Part shown: one piece after another, positions 35,001-44,694 of the stretch | How the letters are laid out: each line of letters starts with the position of its first letter | Numbering within the stretch: position 1 is the stretch's first letter | Source: Aerococcus viridans | Lineage (GTDB): Bacteria > Bacillota > Bacilli > Lactobacillales > Aerococcaceae | Reading direction: 5' to 3' | NCBI RefSeq assembly: GCF_001543285.1 | Contig: NZ_CP014164.1 | Coordinates: 2,046,001-2,110,000, forward strand | Length of the DNA: 64,000 nucleotides | The notes under the pieces: generated by a model | The model's input: the letters and a program-made list of their open reading frames with translations, nothing else | Databases searched by the model: none | Told to the model about the DNA's origin: nothing | Position numbers and translations under genes: made by a program

Positions 35001-37268
35001 TTACTGGTCTAAGTGCCAGATGTCTTTGTTGTATTCTGCAATCGTACGGTCTGCTGAGAAGTAACCTGCGTTCGCGATATTAATTAATGAACGACGTGTC
35101 CAGTCGCGACGGTCTTCGTAATCCAAGTAGACTTTTTCTTTCACGTCAATGAATTCCTCTAGGTCGATCAAGGCCATGAAGTAGTCCTTGCTGGTCATGT
35201 CTTTATATAGACGGTTCAGACGTTCAGGAATACCGTAAGCCATCAATTCATCTGAGATAATGAAATCAACGATTGGTTGAATACGTTCTTGTTTGTAGTA
35301 GTCTTGTGGGTCGTAACCATCTGTAGCGTATAGGTTTACGATTTCTTCACTTGATTTACCAAATGGATAAACGTTCTCTTCACCTACTTGTTCAGCGATT
35401 TCAACGTTGGCACCATCCCAAGTCATGATAGTTAATGCCCCATTTAACATGAATTTCATGTTACCAGTACCAGATGCTTCTTTAGAAGCTAATGAGATTT
35501 GCTCAGAGATATTGGCTGCTGGAATTAAGTATTCCGCTTCAGACACGTTGTAGTTGTCTACGAATACTACTTTCAAGTGTGGTGCCACGTCTAAGTCATT
35601 TTCAATTAATTCTGATAACGACAAGATTAAATGAATAATATCTTTAGCAATTGTGTATGCTGGTGCTGCTTTACCACCGAAAATAATGGTAATTGGCGTT
35701 CCAGGAATGTTCCCTGCTTTAATTTCATGATATTTGTAGATGATGTATAGGGCCAACATTTGTTGGCGCTTGTACTCATGAATACGTTTAATTTGAACAT
35801 CTACAATTGAATGACGGTCAATATTAATACCACGTGTACGTTGCAAGTGGTCTGCCAAGGCATTTTTATTTTCTCTCTTGATGCGACGTAATTCATCTAA
35901 TGCCTTATCATCATTTTCGAATGCTAATAAGTCTGTTAAGTCAGCATCTTCACGCCATTTTGTCCCAATGTGTTCATCAATAAAGTTTGTTAACGACGGG
36001 TTAGCTGCCATTAACCAACGACGGAAAGTAATCCCGTTTGTTTTATTTGAGAATTTTTCAGGATAAATCTCATAAAAATGGTTTAACTCGTTATTTTTCA
36101 ATATTTCTGTATGTAAAGCGGCAACCCCGTTGATTGAGAATCCAAAGTGAATCGCAATCGATGCCATATGCACAGTACCCCATTCATCAATGATGTGAAC
36201 TGCTTCATTATCTGGGAATTGATCTTTAATGATTTCGTCTAGCTGTACAATGATTTCAGCAATCTCTGGTACAACTTCATGAATATCAGCTAATGGCCAT
36301 TTTTCCAAGGCTTCTGAAAGAATCGTATGGTTAGTGAAAGCAACCACATTGCGTGTGATTTCTACTGCTTCTTCAAAATCAATGCCATGTTCCGTTGTTA
36401 ATAAGCGAACGAATTCTGGAATAATAAATGTCGGATGCGTATCGTTAATTTGTACAACAACATATTCTGCTAAGTCATGGATGTTAGACCCACGCTCGAT
36501 CGCTTCTTGAATAGCTAATTGAGCACCATTTGAGACCATGAAATATTGTTGATAGATACGTAATAAGTTCCCGTTACGGTCAGAGTCATCTGGATATAGG
36601 AATAAGGTCAAGTTCTCTTCAATCTGAGTCTTGTCAAAATTAATAGAACCTTCTTCGATAATTTCTGGATTTACTGTATCTAAGTCAAATAAGCGTAATT
36701 TATTGACGTTTGGTTGGTTGTAACCAGGCACATCAATTTCATATAGCGTTGATTGTAAAGTGAATTGACCAAACGGCACCTTGTAAGAAATGTCAGATTT
36801 TTTTAGCCACGTTGGATGGTCTAACCATTCATCGGGTTGGTAAGATTGTTTATTATTCTCAAAGTATTGGCGGAATAACCCGAAGTGGTAATTTAATCCT
36901 ACCCCATCACCGTTCAACCCTAAAGTGGCAATTGAGTCTAGGAAGCAAGCTGCTAGACGGCCCAAACCACCATTTCCTAGTGACGGCTCTGCTTCAGCTT
37001 CTTCAACTTCAGCAAGAGAAGTCCCGTTTTCCGCTAATTCAGCGGCTACTTCATCGTATAAACCTAAGTTTAAAAGGTTGTTTGATAGTAATTTACCAAT
37101 TAAAAATTCAGCAGAAATATAATAAAGTTTACGTTTACCTTGATTTTGTGGCATTGCAGCTGTTTTTTCTTGAACAAGGTCTAATAAAATTTTGTAGATT
37201 TCAGCGTGTGACAACTCGCTTAGCTCTTGATTAAATTGCGCTTTTGCACGTTCGTTTAAATTTAACAT
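35001..37268 (-). CDS. glycogen/maltodextrin phosphorylase (GT35)
   Basis: A 755-residue pyridoxal-phosphate enzyme that releases glucose-1-phosphate from alpha-1,4-glucans. The N-terminal YISAEFLIGKLLSNNLLNLG, PSLGNGGLGRLAACFLDS and the PLP segment EASGTGNMKFMLNGAL with its Schiff-base lysine are all conserved. It is shorter than glycogen-bound phosphorylases and lies next to the glucanotransferase gene malQ, so it is probably the MalP-type enzyme of maltodextrin breakdown. It follows malQ by about 60 bases on the same strand with an AAGGAG site; malQ is transcribed first. No glycogen synthesis genes adjoin. Confidence 0.94.
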   Translation of the reverse strand: MLNLNERAKAQFNQELSELSHAEIYKILLDLVQEKTAAMPQNQGKRKLYYISAEFLIGKLLSNNLLNLGLYDEVAAELAENGTSLAEVEEAEAEPSLGNGGLGRLAACFLDSIATLGLNGDGVGLNYHFGLFRQYFENNKQSYQPDEWLDHPTWLKKSDISYKVPFGQFTLQSTLYEIDVPGYNQPNVNKLRLFDLDTVNPEIIEEGSINFDKTQIEENLTLFLYPDDSDRNGNLLRIYQQYFMVSNGAQLAIQEAIERGSNIHDLAEYVVVQINDTHPTFIIPEFVRLLTTEHGIDFEEAVEITRNVVAFTNHTILSEALEKWPLADIHEVVPEIAEIIVQLDEIIKDQFPDNEAVHIIDEWGTVHMASIAIHFGFSINGVAALHTEILKNNELNHFYEIYPEKFSNKTNGITFRRWLMAANPSLTNFIDEHIGTKWREDADLTDLLAFENDDKALDELRRIKRENKNALADHLQRTRGINIDRHSIVDVQIKRIHEYKRQQMLALYIIYKYHEIKAGNIPGTPITIIFGGKAAPAYTIAKDIIHLILSLSELIENDLDVAPHLKVVFVDNYNVSEAEYLIPAANISEQISLASKEASGTGNMKFMLNGALTIMTWDGANVEIAEQVGEENVYPFGKSSEEIVNLYATDGYDPQDYYKQERIQPIVDFIISDELMAYGIPERLNRLYKDMTSKDYFMALIDLEEFIDVKEKVYLDYEDRRDWTRRSLINIANAGYFSADRTIAEYNKDIWHLDQ

Positions 37269-37331
37269 GATTGTCTCCTTATCTTTAACTGTGTATCAGT
37301 AAGTTCAAAATTTTCCAATTATTACATTCAA

Positions 37332-38906
37332 CTAATCATTATCTTCAGGTAAAAAGGCCGCCTCCGCTGCTATACTATTTGTACCATTATTTTGATCATC
37401 TTGACTAACGAAAGCTTGATTTACTCTAAAGTATGTTTCAGTGACTGAACGCAAACGTTCTTCAAGGTCGACCGTAAAGTCTTCTTGACGGACTCGCCAG
37501 TCCCAGTTGCCGCCAATTGTAGACGGGATGTTAATCCGGCCTTCAGGTCCCAACCGTAACAAGTCGTTCATCATATAGATAGCTAATCTTGACGGCGATG
37601 CGGCGATCCCTCGAACAAAAGCGTCTGATGGGTGTTCCCCTACACCACGGTTCAAGTATTGGTCCGCTTGGTCTCGGTCTGCTTGGCTTGCCTGGTTCAT
37701 ATACCAGTCATAGGCTTGCATGGAATCATGGGTTGACGCATAAGCCACTGAATTAACTGGATAGTGATGTGGTAAGTCTTCTGAGTCTTGCCCATAGAAG
37801 CCATTCTGCAAGACTTTCATACCTGGATAACCAGTCTGGTCTCGCATGTCGTTGACAGCTTGGGTCATAAAGCCTAAATCTTCGGCGATGACTTTAATGT
37901 CACCTAATTCTTTCTTGAATTGGTCGAAAATCTTATTGCCCGGCCCCTTCTGCCATGAACCTGAGGCAGCTGTTGGCGAACCAAATGGCACTGCCCAGTA
38001 GCTTTCAAAGCCACGGAAGTGGTCAATCCTTACCACGTCATATAGTTTGAAGCTTTCCTTCATCCGCAAGATCCACCATGCATAATCCGTTTCTTCCATG
38101 TAGTCCCAGTCGTAAATAGGGTTGCCCCAATATTGACCGTCAGCCGAATAGAAATCCGGTGGCACACCAGCAACCAGTGACGGATTGTTCTTCTCGTCAG
38201 TAAGGAATAATTCCGGTTGTGTCCACATTTCAACTGAATCGCGGGCCACATAAATTGGAATGTCTCCAATGATTTCGATGTGGTTGTCATTGGCATATTC
38301 TTTTAAAGCTTTATATTGTTGGTTAAACCAAAATTGGGTTACCAGGTGGTATTCATACCGCTCAATATGGGCCTCGCAGAATTGTGTGACCACCGCTTCA
38401 TCATAGTTCCGCAAGTTCGTTGGCCATTCATACCAAGGGTTTTGCCCCTGTTCTTCCTTAACCGTCATGTATTGGGCGAATGGCACTAACCAAAATTGAT
38501 TTTCTTCATAGAATTGTAAGAATTCTTTGTCATTGTAAGCTTTTGCTTGCACAAAATTAGCCACGGCTTTTTCTAGAATAGGTCTTCTCTTTTGGAAAAT
38601 GGTATTGTAAGCCACTTTCTTAGGATCATCACCAAAGTTGACCTCTTGATAGTCAGCTTGGTTTAGGTAGCCCTTTTTCATTAATAGGTCAAAATCAATA
38701 AAATGGGTGTTGCCGGCAAAGGCTGAAAATGATTGGTAAGGCGAGTCCCCGTATGACGTTGTAGTCAGTGGTAGAATTTGCCAGTATTGTTGCTTGGTTT
38801 TGACTAGAAAGTCGACAAATTCATAGGCTGACGCGCCAAATGAGCCGATACCAAATTGATTTGGTAGGGAAGATATGTGTAAAACGACACCACTTGCTCT
38901 TTCCAT
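37332..38906 (-). CDS. malQ: 4-alpha-glucanotransferase (amylomaltase, GH77)
   Basis: A 524-residue cytoplasmic enzyme that recombines maltose and short maltodextrins into longer chains for the phosphorylase. The nucleophile Asp is in VRIDHFRGFESYW, the acid/base Glu in VIAEDLG, and the third Asp in STHDS, as in GH77. The N-terminus MERASGVVLHISSLP is typical. It starts with AGGAGG and shares a divergent intergenic region with the MalR gene. The C-terminus has a short extra tail (about 15 residues). Confidence 0.95.
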   Translation of the reverse strand: MERASGVVLHISSLPNQFGIGSFGASAYEFVDFLVKTKQQYWQILPLTTTSYGDSPYQSFSAFAGNTHFIDFDLLMKKGYLNQADYQEVNFGDDPKKVAYNTIFQKRRPILEKAVANFVQAKAYNDKEFLQFYEENQFWLVPFAQYMTVKEEQGQNPWYEWPTNLRNYDEAVVTQFCEAHIERYEYHLVTQFWFNQQYKALKEYANDNHIEIIGDIPIYVARDSVEMWTQPELFLTDEKNNPSLVAGVPPDFYSADGQYWGNPIYDWDYMEETDYAWWILRMKESFKLYDVVRIDHFRGFESYWAVPFGSPTAASGSWQKGPGNKIFDQFKKELGDIKVIAEDLGFMTQAVNDMRDQTGYPGMKVLQNGFYGQDSEDLPHHYPVNSVAYASTHDSMQAYDWYMNQASQADRDQADQYLNRGVGEHPSDAFVRGIAASPSRLAIYMMNDLLRLGPEGRINIPSTIGGNWDWRVRQEDFTVDLEERLRSVTETYFRVNQAFVSQDDQNNGTNSIAAEAAFLPEDND

Positions 38907-38952
38907 GCTTGAACCTCCTGTTTGCTGTTGATGTTTAATAGCTTTTCGCTTA

Positions 38953-39048
38953 ATTCACTTTTATTTTACATGAAGCGCTTACACAATGCAACCGATTTCG
39001 TAAACTTTTTTGAATAATATTGAAAGCGGTATCAATTTTCGGTATAAT
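38953..39048. promoter_or_regulatory. divergent malQ / malR promoters with MalR-type operator and two cre boxes
   Basis: Towards malQ (minus): -35 TTGCAT, 17 bases, -10 TAAAAT. The spacer holds TGTAAGCGCTTCAT (38970-38983, minus), a partial cre. TGCAACCGATTTCGTAAAC (38987-39005) covers the -35 and resembles LacI-family operators. Towards malR (plus): -35 TTGAAA (39020-39025), 17 bases, -10 TATAAT (39043-39048). TGAAAGCGGTATCA (39021-39034), a perfect cre match, overlaps that -35. Confidence 0.75.
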
Positions 39049-39078
39049 AAATGCAACAAGCAGAGAGGATAACACTTT

Positions 39079-40074
39079 ATGGCAATTACAATTCGAGATG
39101 TCGCTAAAAGAGCGGGTGTAGCGCCTTCCACCGTTTCACGGGTGATCGCTGACAACCCTTCGATTAGTGAAAAAACTAAAAATAAAGTGCGCGCTGTGAT
39201 GAAGGAAATGAATTATTTTCCAAACATTTATGCGCAAGGGCTTGCAAGTGCCCATTCTAAAACATTTGGCCTTGTCCTACCCCTAGCCACTGACGCCTTT
39301 TACCAAAACCCCTTCTTCCCGACCGTCTTACGTGGGATTAATTTTGAGATGGCCAAACATGATTATTCTATCCTGCTTTCAGTTGGTTTAGATGATGATC
39401 AACGGCAAAAGCACATTGAAAAAATCGTGAATGGCAAGCAAGTTGAGGGCCTGATTTTTCTATATGCTTCAAAAAATGACCCCCTATTGCGGTTCGCCCA
39501 GAAAGTCAACTGTCCAGCCGTTGTCATCGGGTCGCCCGACAACACTAAAGTTCATTTCGTGGATAATGACAATGAACTGATTGGTTACCAAGCTACTAAG
39601 TCGCTGATACAACAAGGGTGTACCCGGATTGCCTATGTCGGTGGGGATATGAACCAGTTCTTTATTGCCGACCGTCACAATGGCTACAAACGGGCTTTGG
39701 AAGGTGCGGGTATTATTTATGACCCTAGCTTGATTTATAACGATATCAACTTCTTACCAAGTGATGGTTATGAATTAGCTCAAAATAAAATTGATTTTAG
39801 TCAAATTGACGGCCTGGTTATTTCCGATGAGTTGGTTGCTGAAGGGATTCGGAATTATCTGGATACCCAGGACATTCAAGATGTCCATCTGATTACTTTT
39901 TCAGCCTACCGCCAAGGCAATACCCAGTCGATGATTAAGACTTCTTATGTCAACCTGAATTCACATATTATCGGTTCAAGGGCCGTGGATATTTTATTTG
40001 AAGCCTTAGATCCAGACCAAGCTAGCACACGATTCATTCATGAATATGTCGACGCTGACTTACATACAACTTAA
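39079..40074 (+). CDS. malR: LacI-family transcriptional regulator, probable MalR
   Basis: A 331-residue repressor. The N-terminal HTH (TIRDVAKRAGVAPSTVSRVI) covers 1-25 with the hinge to about 60; a periplasmic-binding-protein-like effector domain follows (65-330). It is divergent from malQ and sits inside the maltodextrin island, so it is most likely the maltose/maltodextrin regulator. Its own promoter carries a perfect cre. Several TGCAACCG-type boxes in the island are plausible targets. The effector (maltose or maltotriose) is inferred from family knowledge. Confidence 0.88.
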   Translation: MAITIRDVAKRAGVAPSTVSRVIADNPSISEKTKNKVRAVMKEMNYFPNIYAQGLASAHSKTFGLVLPLATDAFYQNPFFPTVLRGINFEMAKHDYSILLSVGLDDDQRQKHIEKIVNGKQVEGLIFLYASKNDPLLRFAQKVNCPAVVIGSPDNTKVHFVDNDNELIGYQATKSLIQQGCTRIAYVGGDMNQFFIADRHNGYKRALEGAGIIYDPSLIYNDINFLPSDGYELAQNKIDFSQIDGLVISDELVAEGIRNYLDTQDIQDVHLITFSAYRQGNTQSMIKTSYVNLNSHIIGSRAVDILFEALDPDQASTRFIHEYVDADLHTT

Positions 40075-40086
40075 TCAAACAACGTT

Positions 40087-40116
40087 AAAGACTGTAATTA
40101 CTTGCAGTCTTTTTAT
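40087..40116 (+). terminator. terminator of malR
   Basis: AAAGACTG (40087-40094) pairs with CAGTCTTT (40105-40112), followed by further Ts, 13 bases after the malR stop. Confidence 0.8.
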
Positions 40117-40714
40117 TATGGTTAGTGACTTAATACTTCGTATTTTTTGAACTTCCAAAATTATTAGATTTTAAGAATGTATTGTACTTTTTCTAATTAT
40201 GGATGTCTTTAATAAAGCTATAACGCAAAAAAGCCATGAAAACGAATCATGACTTCTTTCGAATTATCCTTATTTAAAACATTAATCTTTGAGTCTTTTT
40301 TTAAATGATAAGTCTAAAAACACCTTACTCTATCGTCAAATTAAAGCATTACTACCACAAATATGCTTTTAGCTTAACCAATATCAATAATCGTATTTTA
40401 TAATTCGAGTTTTAGCTTCTACTCCTAATACCCGAGACTGACGCTTTCCTAACATGCCTACGTAGTCAGAACAGCCCTCAGAATTTTTTTCTGAGGGCTG
40501 TTCCGCTGCTAGTCGTGTTATTCAGGACAGACAGGTGTCCACTCAAAAATATTTTGCGCCACACTTTGTATGTCACGCACTATTTTTCCAAGGACTACTG
40601 TCTAAACGCCCTGGACTACATCCTAATTTTAAGGGAATGATAGAGAAAGCAAGGAGCCCAGGGTTTGTTAACACTATTAAATTTGATGAAGCACTTTTAA
40701 ACTAAATAAAGTTT
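40117..40714. other. gene-poor gap with a perfect hairpin and a long open stretch
   Basis: GAACAGCCCTCAG (40469-40481) pairs perfectly with CTGAGGGCTGTTC (40491-40503) around a loop that contains seven Ts. From there to the TAA at 40702-40704 a plus-strand frame stays open (ending KARSPGFVNTIKFDEALLN), but it has no start codon with a ribosome binding site, runs through the hairpin, and matches no family I know. It may be the tail of a deleted gene. Nothing else is recognisable. Confidence 0.3.
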
Positions 40715-41755
40715 TTAAGCTAAAATACTATCAATCAATTGCATGACTTGGCGGACTTCTTCGTTTTTGACGATGGGTTCTGCGCCTAGTGTGACAACAT
40801 CATAGAAGTTGCGGTAGAAGGAAACGTCTGCTGGCTTGCTTTCTGGTAATGGTAAGGTCTCAGTGACGCCATCAACTGGTGGTGCCATTGTTTTGGTCAA
40901 ACCGACGCCTGCTCTAATCGGTGATGGTTTATTTTCCACATCATTACCGGTTGCTTTCACGATGCGCCCGTTCATTTCCCAGTCTTCAATGATGGCTGTT
41001 CCTTGGTTACCTTTGATATACCAACGAGGCAGGCTAATGAAGTTAGATGTCCCCACTTCAACATGGGCGCGGATGCCGTTTTCAAAGGTGATATAAGCCA
41101 TAAATCCGTCGTCTACTTCGTCGCCGAGGATATAAGATAAGTCTGAGTAAACGGACTTGATTGGTGAATCTACTAGCCACAATAGTTGATCAAATAAATG
41201 GATTCCCCAGTCTAAGACCATACCGCCACCGTGGGCTTTTAGATGGCGCCAGTCGCCTGGAATGCCATTAGCGCCATGGACGCGTGATTCAATCTGGAAG
41301 ACGTCTCCAACGGCTTGACGCTTTGTGAATATGTCTTTGACTTGTAAGAAATCTGGGTCCCAACGACGGTTTTGGTGCACCATGAGTACGCGTCCTGTTT
41401 CTTCAGCTACGGCGATCATTTCGTCGAATTCTTCGGTATTCATGGCGACTGGTTTTTCACAGATCACATGTTTACCGGACTTCATGGCACGAATAGCTAG
41501 TTCTTTATGGCTGTCGTTAGGTGTAGCGATTAAAACTGCATCGACTTTCGGGTCATCTAAAATGGCATCAAAGGCTGGATAGACGTAAGTGCCCGTTTCT
41601 TCCGCCACGTCTTTTCGGCTCTGATCGATGTCGTAAGTCCCCACCACTTGTAAGTAGTCGGCTTCAGCTGGAATCAGGCCGTGGACATGGTAGGTCCCCA
41701 TGCCACCGTAGCCAACAGTTGCGATGTTTAATTTATTATTTACTTGTTTTGTCAT
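40715..41755 (-). CDS. Gfo/Idh/MocA-family oxidoreductase (second of two)
   Basis: A 346-residue NAD(P)-dependent sugar oxidoreductase. The Rossmann motif GYGGMGTYH is near residue 15-25, the family signature CEKPVAMN near 97, and the catalytic-type WGIHLFDQLLW near 180. It abuts the isomerase gene directly (TAG followed by ATG), so it is the last gene of a four-gene operon. It differs clearly from the oxidoreductase at 43489-44583, so the two probably catalyse separate oxidation and reduction steps. The substrate is unknown; a glycoside or its 3-keto form is inferred from neighbours. Confidence 0.88.
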   Translation of the reverse strand: MTKQVNNKLNIATVGYGGMGTYHVHGLIPAEADYLQVVGTYDIDQSRKDVAEETGTYVYPAFDAILDDPKVDAVLIATPNDSHKELAIRAMKSGKHVICEKPVAMNTEEFDEMIAVAEETGRVLMVHQNRRWDPDFLQVKDIFTKRQAVGDVFQIESRVHGANGIPGDWRHLKAHGGGMVLDWGIHLFDQLLWLVDSPIKSVYSDLSYILGDEVDDGFMAYITFENGIRAHVEVGTSNFISLPRWYIKGNQGTAIIEDWEMNGRIVKATGNDVENKPSPIRAGVGLTKTMAPPVDGVTETLPLPESKPADVSFYRNFYDVVTLGAEPIVKNEEVRQVMQLIDSILA

Positions 41756-42724
41756 CTATGCCCACCACATTTCTTGGGGTTGGTCTCGCATCAGAACAGA
41801 TTTCAGGTTGGTAATGGCCCGGTCTAGTCCTTCACCTACAGACATAATTGGGTCTTCATGTTCAATTGAAAGCACGTAATCGTAGCCGTAAATCCGCAAT
41901 TGGGCCAACATTTGTGACCATTCGGACATTGGGTGCCCTTCACCGACACTTCTAAAGGTCCAGGCACGACTAGCAACATCTTGATAAGGTTGCATATCGG
42001 TTAAACCATACATATTGATATTGTCTTGGTCTAAATAAGTATCTTTAGCATGGAAGTGGTTGATAGCACCCGCTTTACCCAATATTTTAATGGCTGCGAC
42101 TGGGTCAATCCCTTGCCACCACATATGCGATGGGTCAAAGTTACAACCAATATTGTCCCCTGCTTCAGACCGTAAACGTAACATGGTTGCTGGTGTATGG
42201 GCTAAAAATCCACCGTGCATTTCAATCCCGATGTTAACGCCCGCTGCCCCTGCTTCTTGGTTAATGTCCTTCCAGTAAGGGACTAAGACTTGGTCCCATT
42301 GGTAGTGGTAGGCATCTGCATACTCTGTTGGCCAAGGAATGACAGGCCAGTTAACATGGGTATCTGTCGCGTTTCCGCCCCCAACACCTGAGAAGCCATT
42401 TACCACTGGCACGTTCAATAAGGATGCCAGTTTGATGGTTTTTCTAAGCAATTCATCATGGGCTTGTGCTTGTACTTTATCCGGCGAAATAGGGTTACCG
42501 TGCGCCGATAGGGCCGAAATAGATAAGCCACGGTCCGCCACTTTTTGTAGATAATCCTTTCTAGCGTCACTAGATGCTAAAAGGGTATCAATCTTCAAAT
42601 GAGCATCCCCTGGGCTAGCACCCGTACCAATTTCTACAGTTTCTAATCCTTTTTCTGCTACTTGATCTAACATCTCTTCAAAGGATAAATCATTAAATAA
42701 CGGGGTAAATACGCCTAATTTCAT
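41756..42724 (-). CDS. TIM-barrel sugar isomerase/epimerase-like protein (AP-endonuclease family 2 fold)
   Basis: A 322-residue protein of the xylose isomerase-like superfamily. Metal-binding residues are visible in IGIEMHGG, CNFDPSHMWWQG, NHFHAKDTY and SIEHEDP. Family members include sugar epimerases, IolE-type dehydratases and the lyases that split 3-keto-glycosides. Lying between two Gfo/Idh/MocA oxidoreductases and a ThuA protein, it is a candidate for the bond-breaking step. AGGAGG precedes the ATG. Confidence 0.85.
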   Translation of the reverse strand: MKLGVFTPLFNDLSFEEMLDQVAEKGLETVEIGTGASPGDAHLKIDTLLASSDARKDYLQKVADRGLSISALSAHGNPISPDKVQAQAHDELLRKTIKLASLLNVPVVNGFSGVGGGNATDTHVNWPVIPWPTEYADAYHYQWDQVLVPYWKDINQEAGAAGVNIGIEMHGGFLAHTPATMLRLRSEAGDNIGCNFDPSHMWWQGIDPVAAIKILGKAGAINHFHAKDTYLDQDNINMYGLTDMQPYQDVASRAWTFRSVGEGHPMSEWSQMLAQLRIYGYDYVLSIEHEDPIMSVGEGLDRAITNLKSVLMRDQPQEMWWA

Positions 42725-42764
42725 AAAATCCTCCTATACTCATCTAATTTCTTTACTTCAATTT

Positions 42765-43478
42765 TTAAACTTTATTATTTGTTTCAATAGGAAAATGACC
42801 ATATGTAGGCCTTTCAGTCAGAGGTGCTGCCCAGTGGACGGCATTTTTAATGACCTGCTGGATAGTTGGATGATAATAAGTCGGAAAAGTTTCATGCCCA
42901 GGATGGAAGTAGAAAATCTTCCCATTCCCGCGCCGATAAGTCATACCACCACGGAAAACTTCTCCATTTGGATAGCCAGTAATAAAGATTAATTCATCCG
43001 GCGCTGGAACATCAAAGTGTTCTCCATACATTTCTTCTTGGTCTAAATCAATCCACTCGCCCACACCCTGGGTAATTGGGTGAGACGGATTCACATTCCA
43101 CACCTTGGCAGAAAGACCGTCCTCGCGCCATTTTAAGTCACAAGTCGTGCCCATTAATTTCTGGAATATTTTAGAAAAATGACCCGAATGCAAGACAATC
43201 AGCCCCATGCCTTCCAAAATGCGCTGGTGAACCCGGTCAACAATCTCATCTGCCACTTCATCGTGCGCCATATGTCCCCACCAAAGGAGGACATCCGTTT
43301 GATTTAAGACTTCCTCGGTCAAGCCGTGTTCTGGCTGGTCTAAAGTCGCCATATTGACTAGAAAGTCTGCCGTTAAGAAACTGGCTAAGGCTTCATGAAT
43401 ACCCTCTGGATAGACAGCTTTCACGTCCTCATCCGTCAATTCATGACGAAACTCATTCCATACTGTTACTCGAATCAT
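42765..43478 (-). CDS. ThuA-like protein (trehalose utilization family)
   Basis: A 237-residue cytoplasmic protein of the ThuA family, which has a glutamine amidotransferase-like fold without the amidotransferase cysteine. Family segments seen are [35 protein letters not shown] and the C-terminal [19 protein letters not shown]. In rhizobia, ThuA works with the Gfo/Idh/MocA enzyme ThuB in a 3-keto pathway for trehalose and sucrose isomers. Here it is second in a four-gene operon, 11 bases after the first oxidoreductase. Confidence 0.88.
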   Translation of the reverse strand: MIRVTVWNEFRHELTDEDVKAVYPEGIHEALASFLTADFLVNMATLDQPEHGLTEEVLNQTDVLLWWGHMAHDEVADEIVDRVHQRILEGMGLIVLHSGHFSKIFQKLMGTTCDLKWREDGLSAKVWNVNPSHPITQGVGEWIDLDQEEMYGEHFDVPAPDELIFITGYPNGEVFRGGMTYRRGNGKIFYFHPGHETFPTYYHPTIQQVIKNAVHWAAPLTERPTYGHFPIETNNKV

Positions 43479-43488
43479 TAGAATCCTC

Positions 43489-44583
43489 CTATTGATTTAG
43501 AAATACGGGTTGTCCAGTTTTCGCTGATTGATAAATGGCTTCTAGAATTTCAGTCACTATCAAAGCTTCTCGCGGTTTTACAACCGGCTCTGTATCATGA
43601 ATAATGGCTTGAATCCACTGCTCTGCTTCCAACACTTCGGGGTCATCAGCATCCCCTTCAAAGAAGTCAACTGCACCTGGGTCAACAATGACTTGCTTGT
43701 CGAATAATAGGCCATGGTCTTCACCATTAATTGTTAACCCATCGTTCATATCCGCACCACCCTTAGTCCCGTGCAAGGTCGTTTTCGCCTCACCTGACTT
43801 AACGGTATTTAAGGCCCACGATGATTCTAGATAAATGCTCGCACCATTTTCCATGACGATATACCCAAAGGCTGAGTCTTCTACGTTAAATTCTTTGGGA
43901 TCCCAAGAACCAAAGGCATTTGCAGCATTTTCTGTATCAGCTAATTTTCTATAAGTATTTCCGACGACGTATTTGGGCTGATAATTGTCCATCATCCATA
44001 AAGTTAGATCAAGCGCATGAGTACCGATGTCAATTAAAGGACCTCCGCCTTGCGCTTCCTCATCAAGGAATACACCCCAAGTTGGGACAGCACGACGACG
44101 AATAGCATGCGCTTTAGCATTGTAAATTTCTCCTAATTGACCCTCTTGGCAGATGGCTTTTAGGTATTGGCTGTCCTTTCTAAAACGGTTTTGATAGCCG
44201 ATGGTTAGTTTTTTACCGTTTCGTTCAGCCGCTTCGATCATCGCGCGACCCTCTTCTGCTGTTTTGGCCATTGGTTTTTCGCACATTACGTGGTTGCCTG
44301 CATCAAGCGCTGCAATGGATAATTCTGCATGCGTCGCATTTGGGGTACAGACATGAACCACATCTAAGCTTTCTTCAGCCAACATATTCTGGTAATCGGT
44401 ATATACATTGGATTCGTTAGTCCCAAATTTGGCTTTTCCAGCTAGGGCCCGGTCTTCGACCAAATCACAAAAAGCCACCAATTCTACCTCTTCAACTTGG
44501 GCTAAGGCCGGTAAATGCTTCTGCATCCCGATGCCTCCGCATCCGATAATGCCTACCTTTAATTTTGTTACTGATTCTGTCAT
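43489..44583 (-). CDS. Gfo/Idh/MocA-family oxidoreductase (first of two, ThuB-like context)
   Basis: A 364-residue NAD(P)-dependent oxidoreductase with the Rossmann motif [13 protein letters not shown] near residue 12-24, the signature CEKPMAKT near 100, GYQNRFR and the [13 protein letters not shown] active-site region. It is first in the operon and adjacent to ThuA, so it could be the enzyme that oxidises the 3-OH of a glucoside. AGGAGG precedes the ATG, and a MalR-type operator lies about 36 bases upstream. Inositol or other polyol dehydrogenase activity cannot be ruled out. Confidence 0.88.
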   Translation of the reverse strand: MTESVTKLKVGIIGCGGIGMQKHLPALAQVEEVELVAFCDLVEDRALAGKAKFGTNESNVYTDYQNMLAEESLDVVHVCTPNATHAELSIAALDAGNHVMCEKPMAKTAEEGRAMIEAAERNGKKLTIGYQNRFRKDSQYLKAICQEGQLGEIYNAKAHAIRRRAVPTWGVFLDEEAQGGGPLIDIGTHALDLTLWMMDNYQPKYVVGNTYRKLADTENAANAFGSWDPKEFNVEDSAFGYIVMENGASIYLESSWALNTVKSGEAKTTLHGTKGGADMNDGLTINGEDHGLLFDKQVIVDPGAVDFFEGDADDPEVLEAEQWIQAIIHDTEPVVKPREALIVTEILEAIYQSAKTGQPVFLNQ

Positions 44584-44593
44584 GTGAATCCTC

Positions 44594-44631
44594 CTTATAA
44601 AATATCATCTCAATCTAATGCAACCGGTTTC
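44594..44631 (-). promoter_or_regulatory. promoter of the oxidoreductase-ThuA operon with MalR-type operator
   Basis: TGCAACCGGTTTC (44619-44631) is of the same type as the boxes before malQ, malX and malT. On the minus strand it supplies a -35 TTGCAT, with a weak TTATAA -10 at 17 bases. The operon therefore appears to have its own regulated promoter, separate from the ABC transporter operon that ends in a terminator just upstream. Confidence 0.5.
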
Positions 44632-44649
44632 TTTATTTTCGATAGAAAA

Positions 44650-44686
44650 AGGCACATACGGTTCGTGTTAAGATTCGCATGTACCT
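44650..44686 (-). terminator. terminator of the maltodextrin ABC transporter operon
   Basis: AGGCACATACG (44650-44660) pairs over 11 positions with CGCATGTACCT (44676-44686), and the minus strand continues in TTTTTC. It lies directly after the msmK/malK stop. Confidence 0.8.
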
Positions 44687-44694
44687 CGGTTGTG

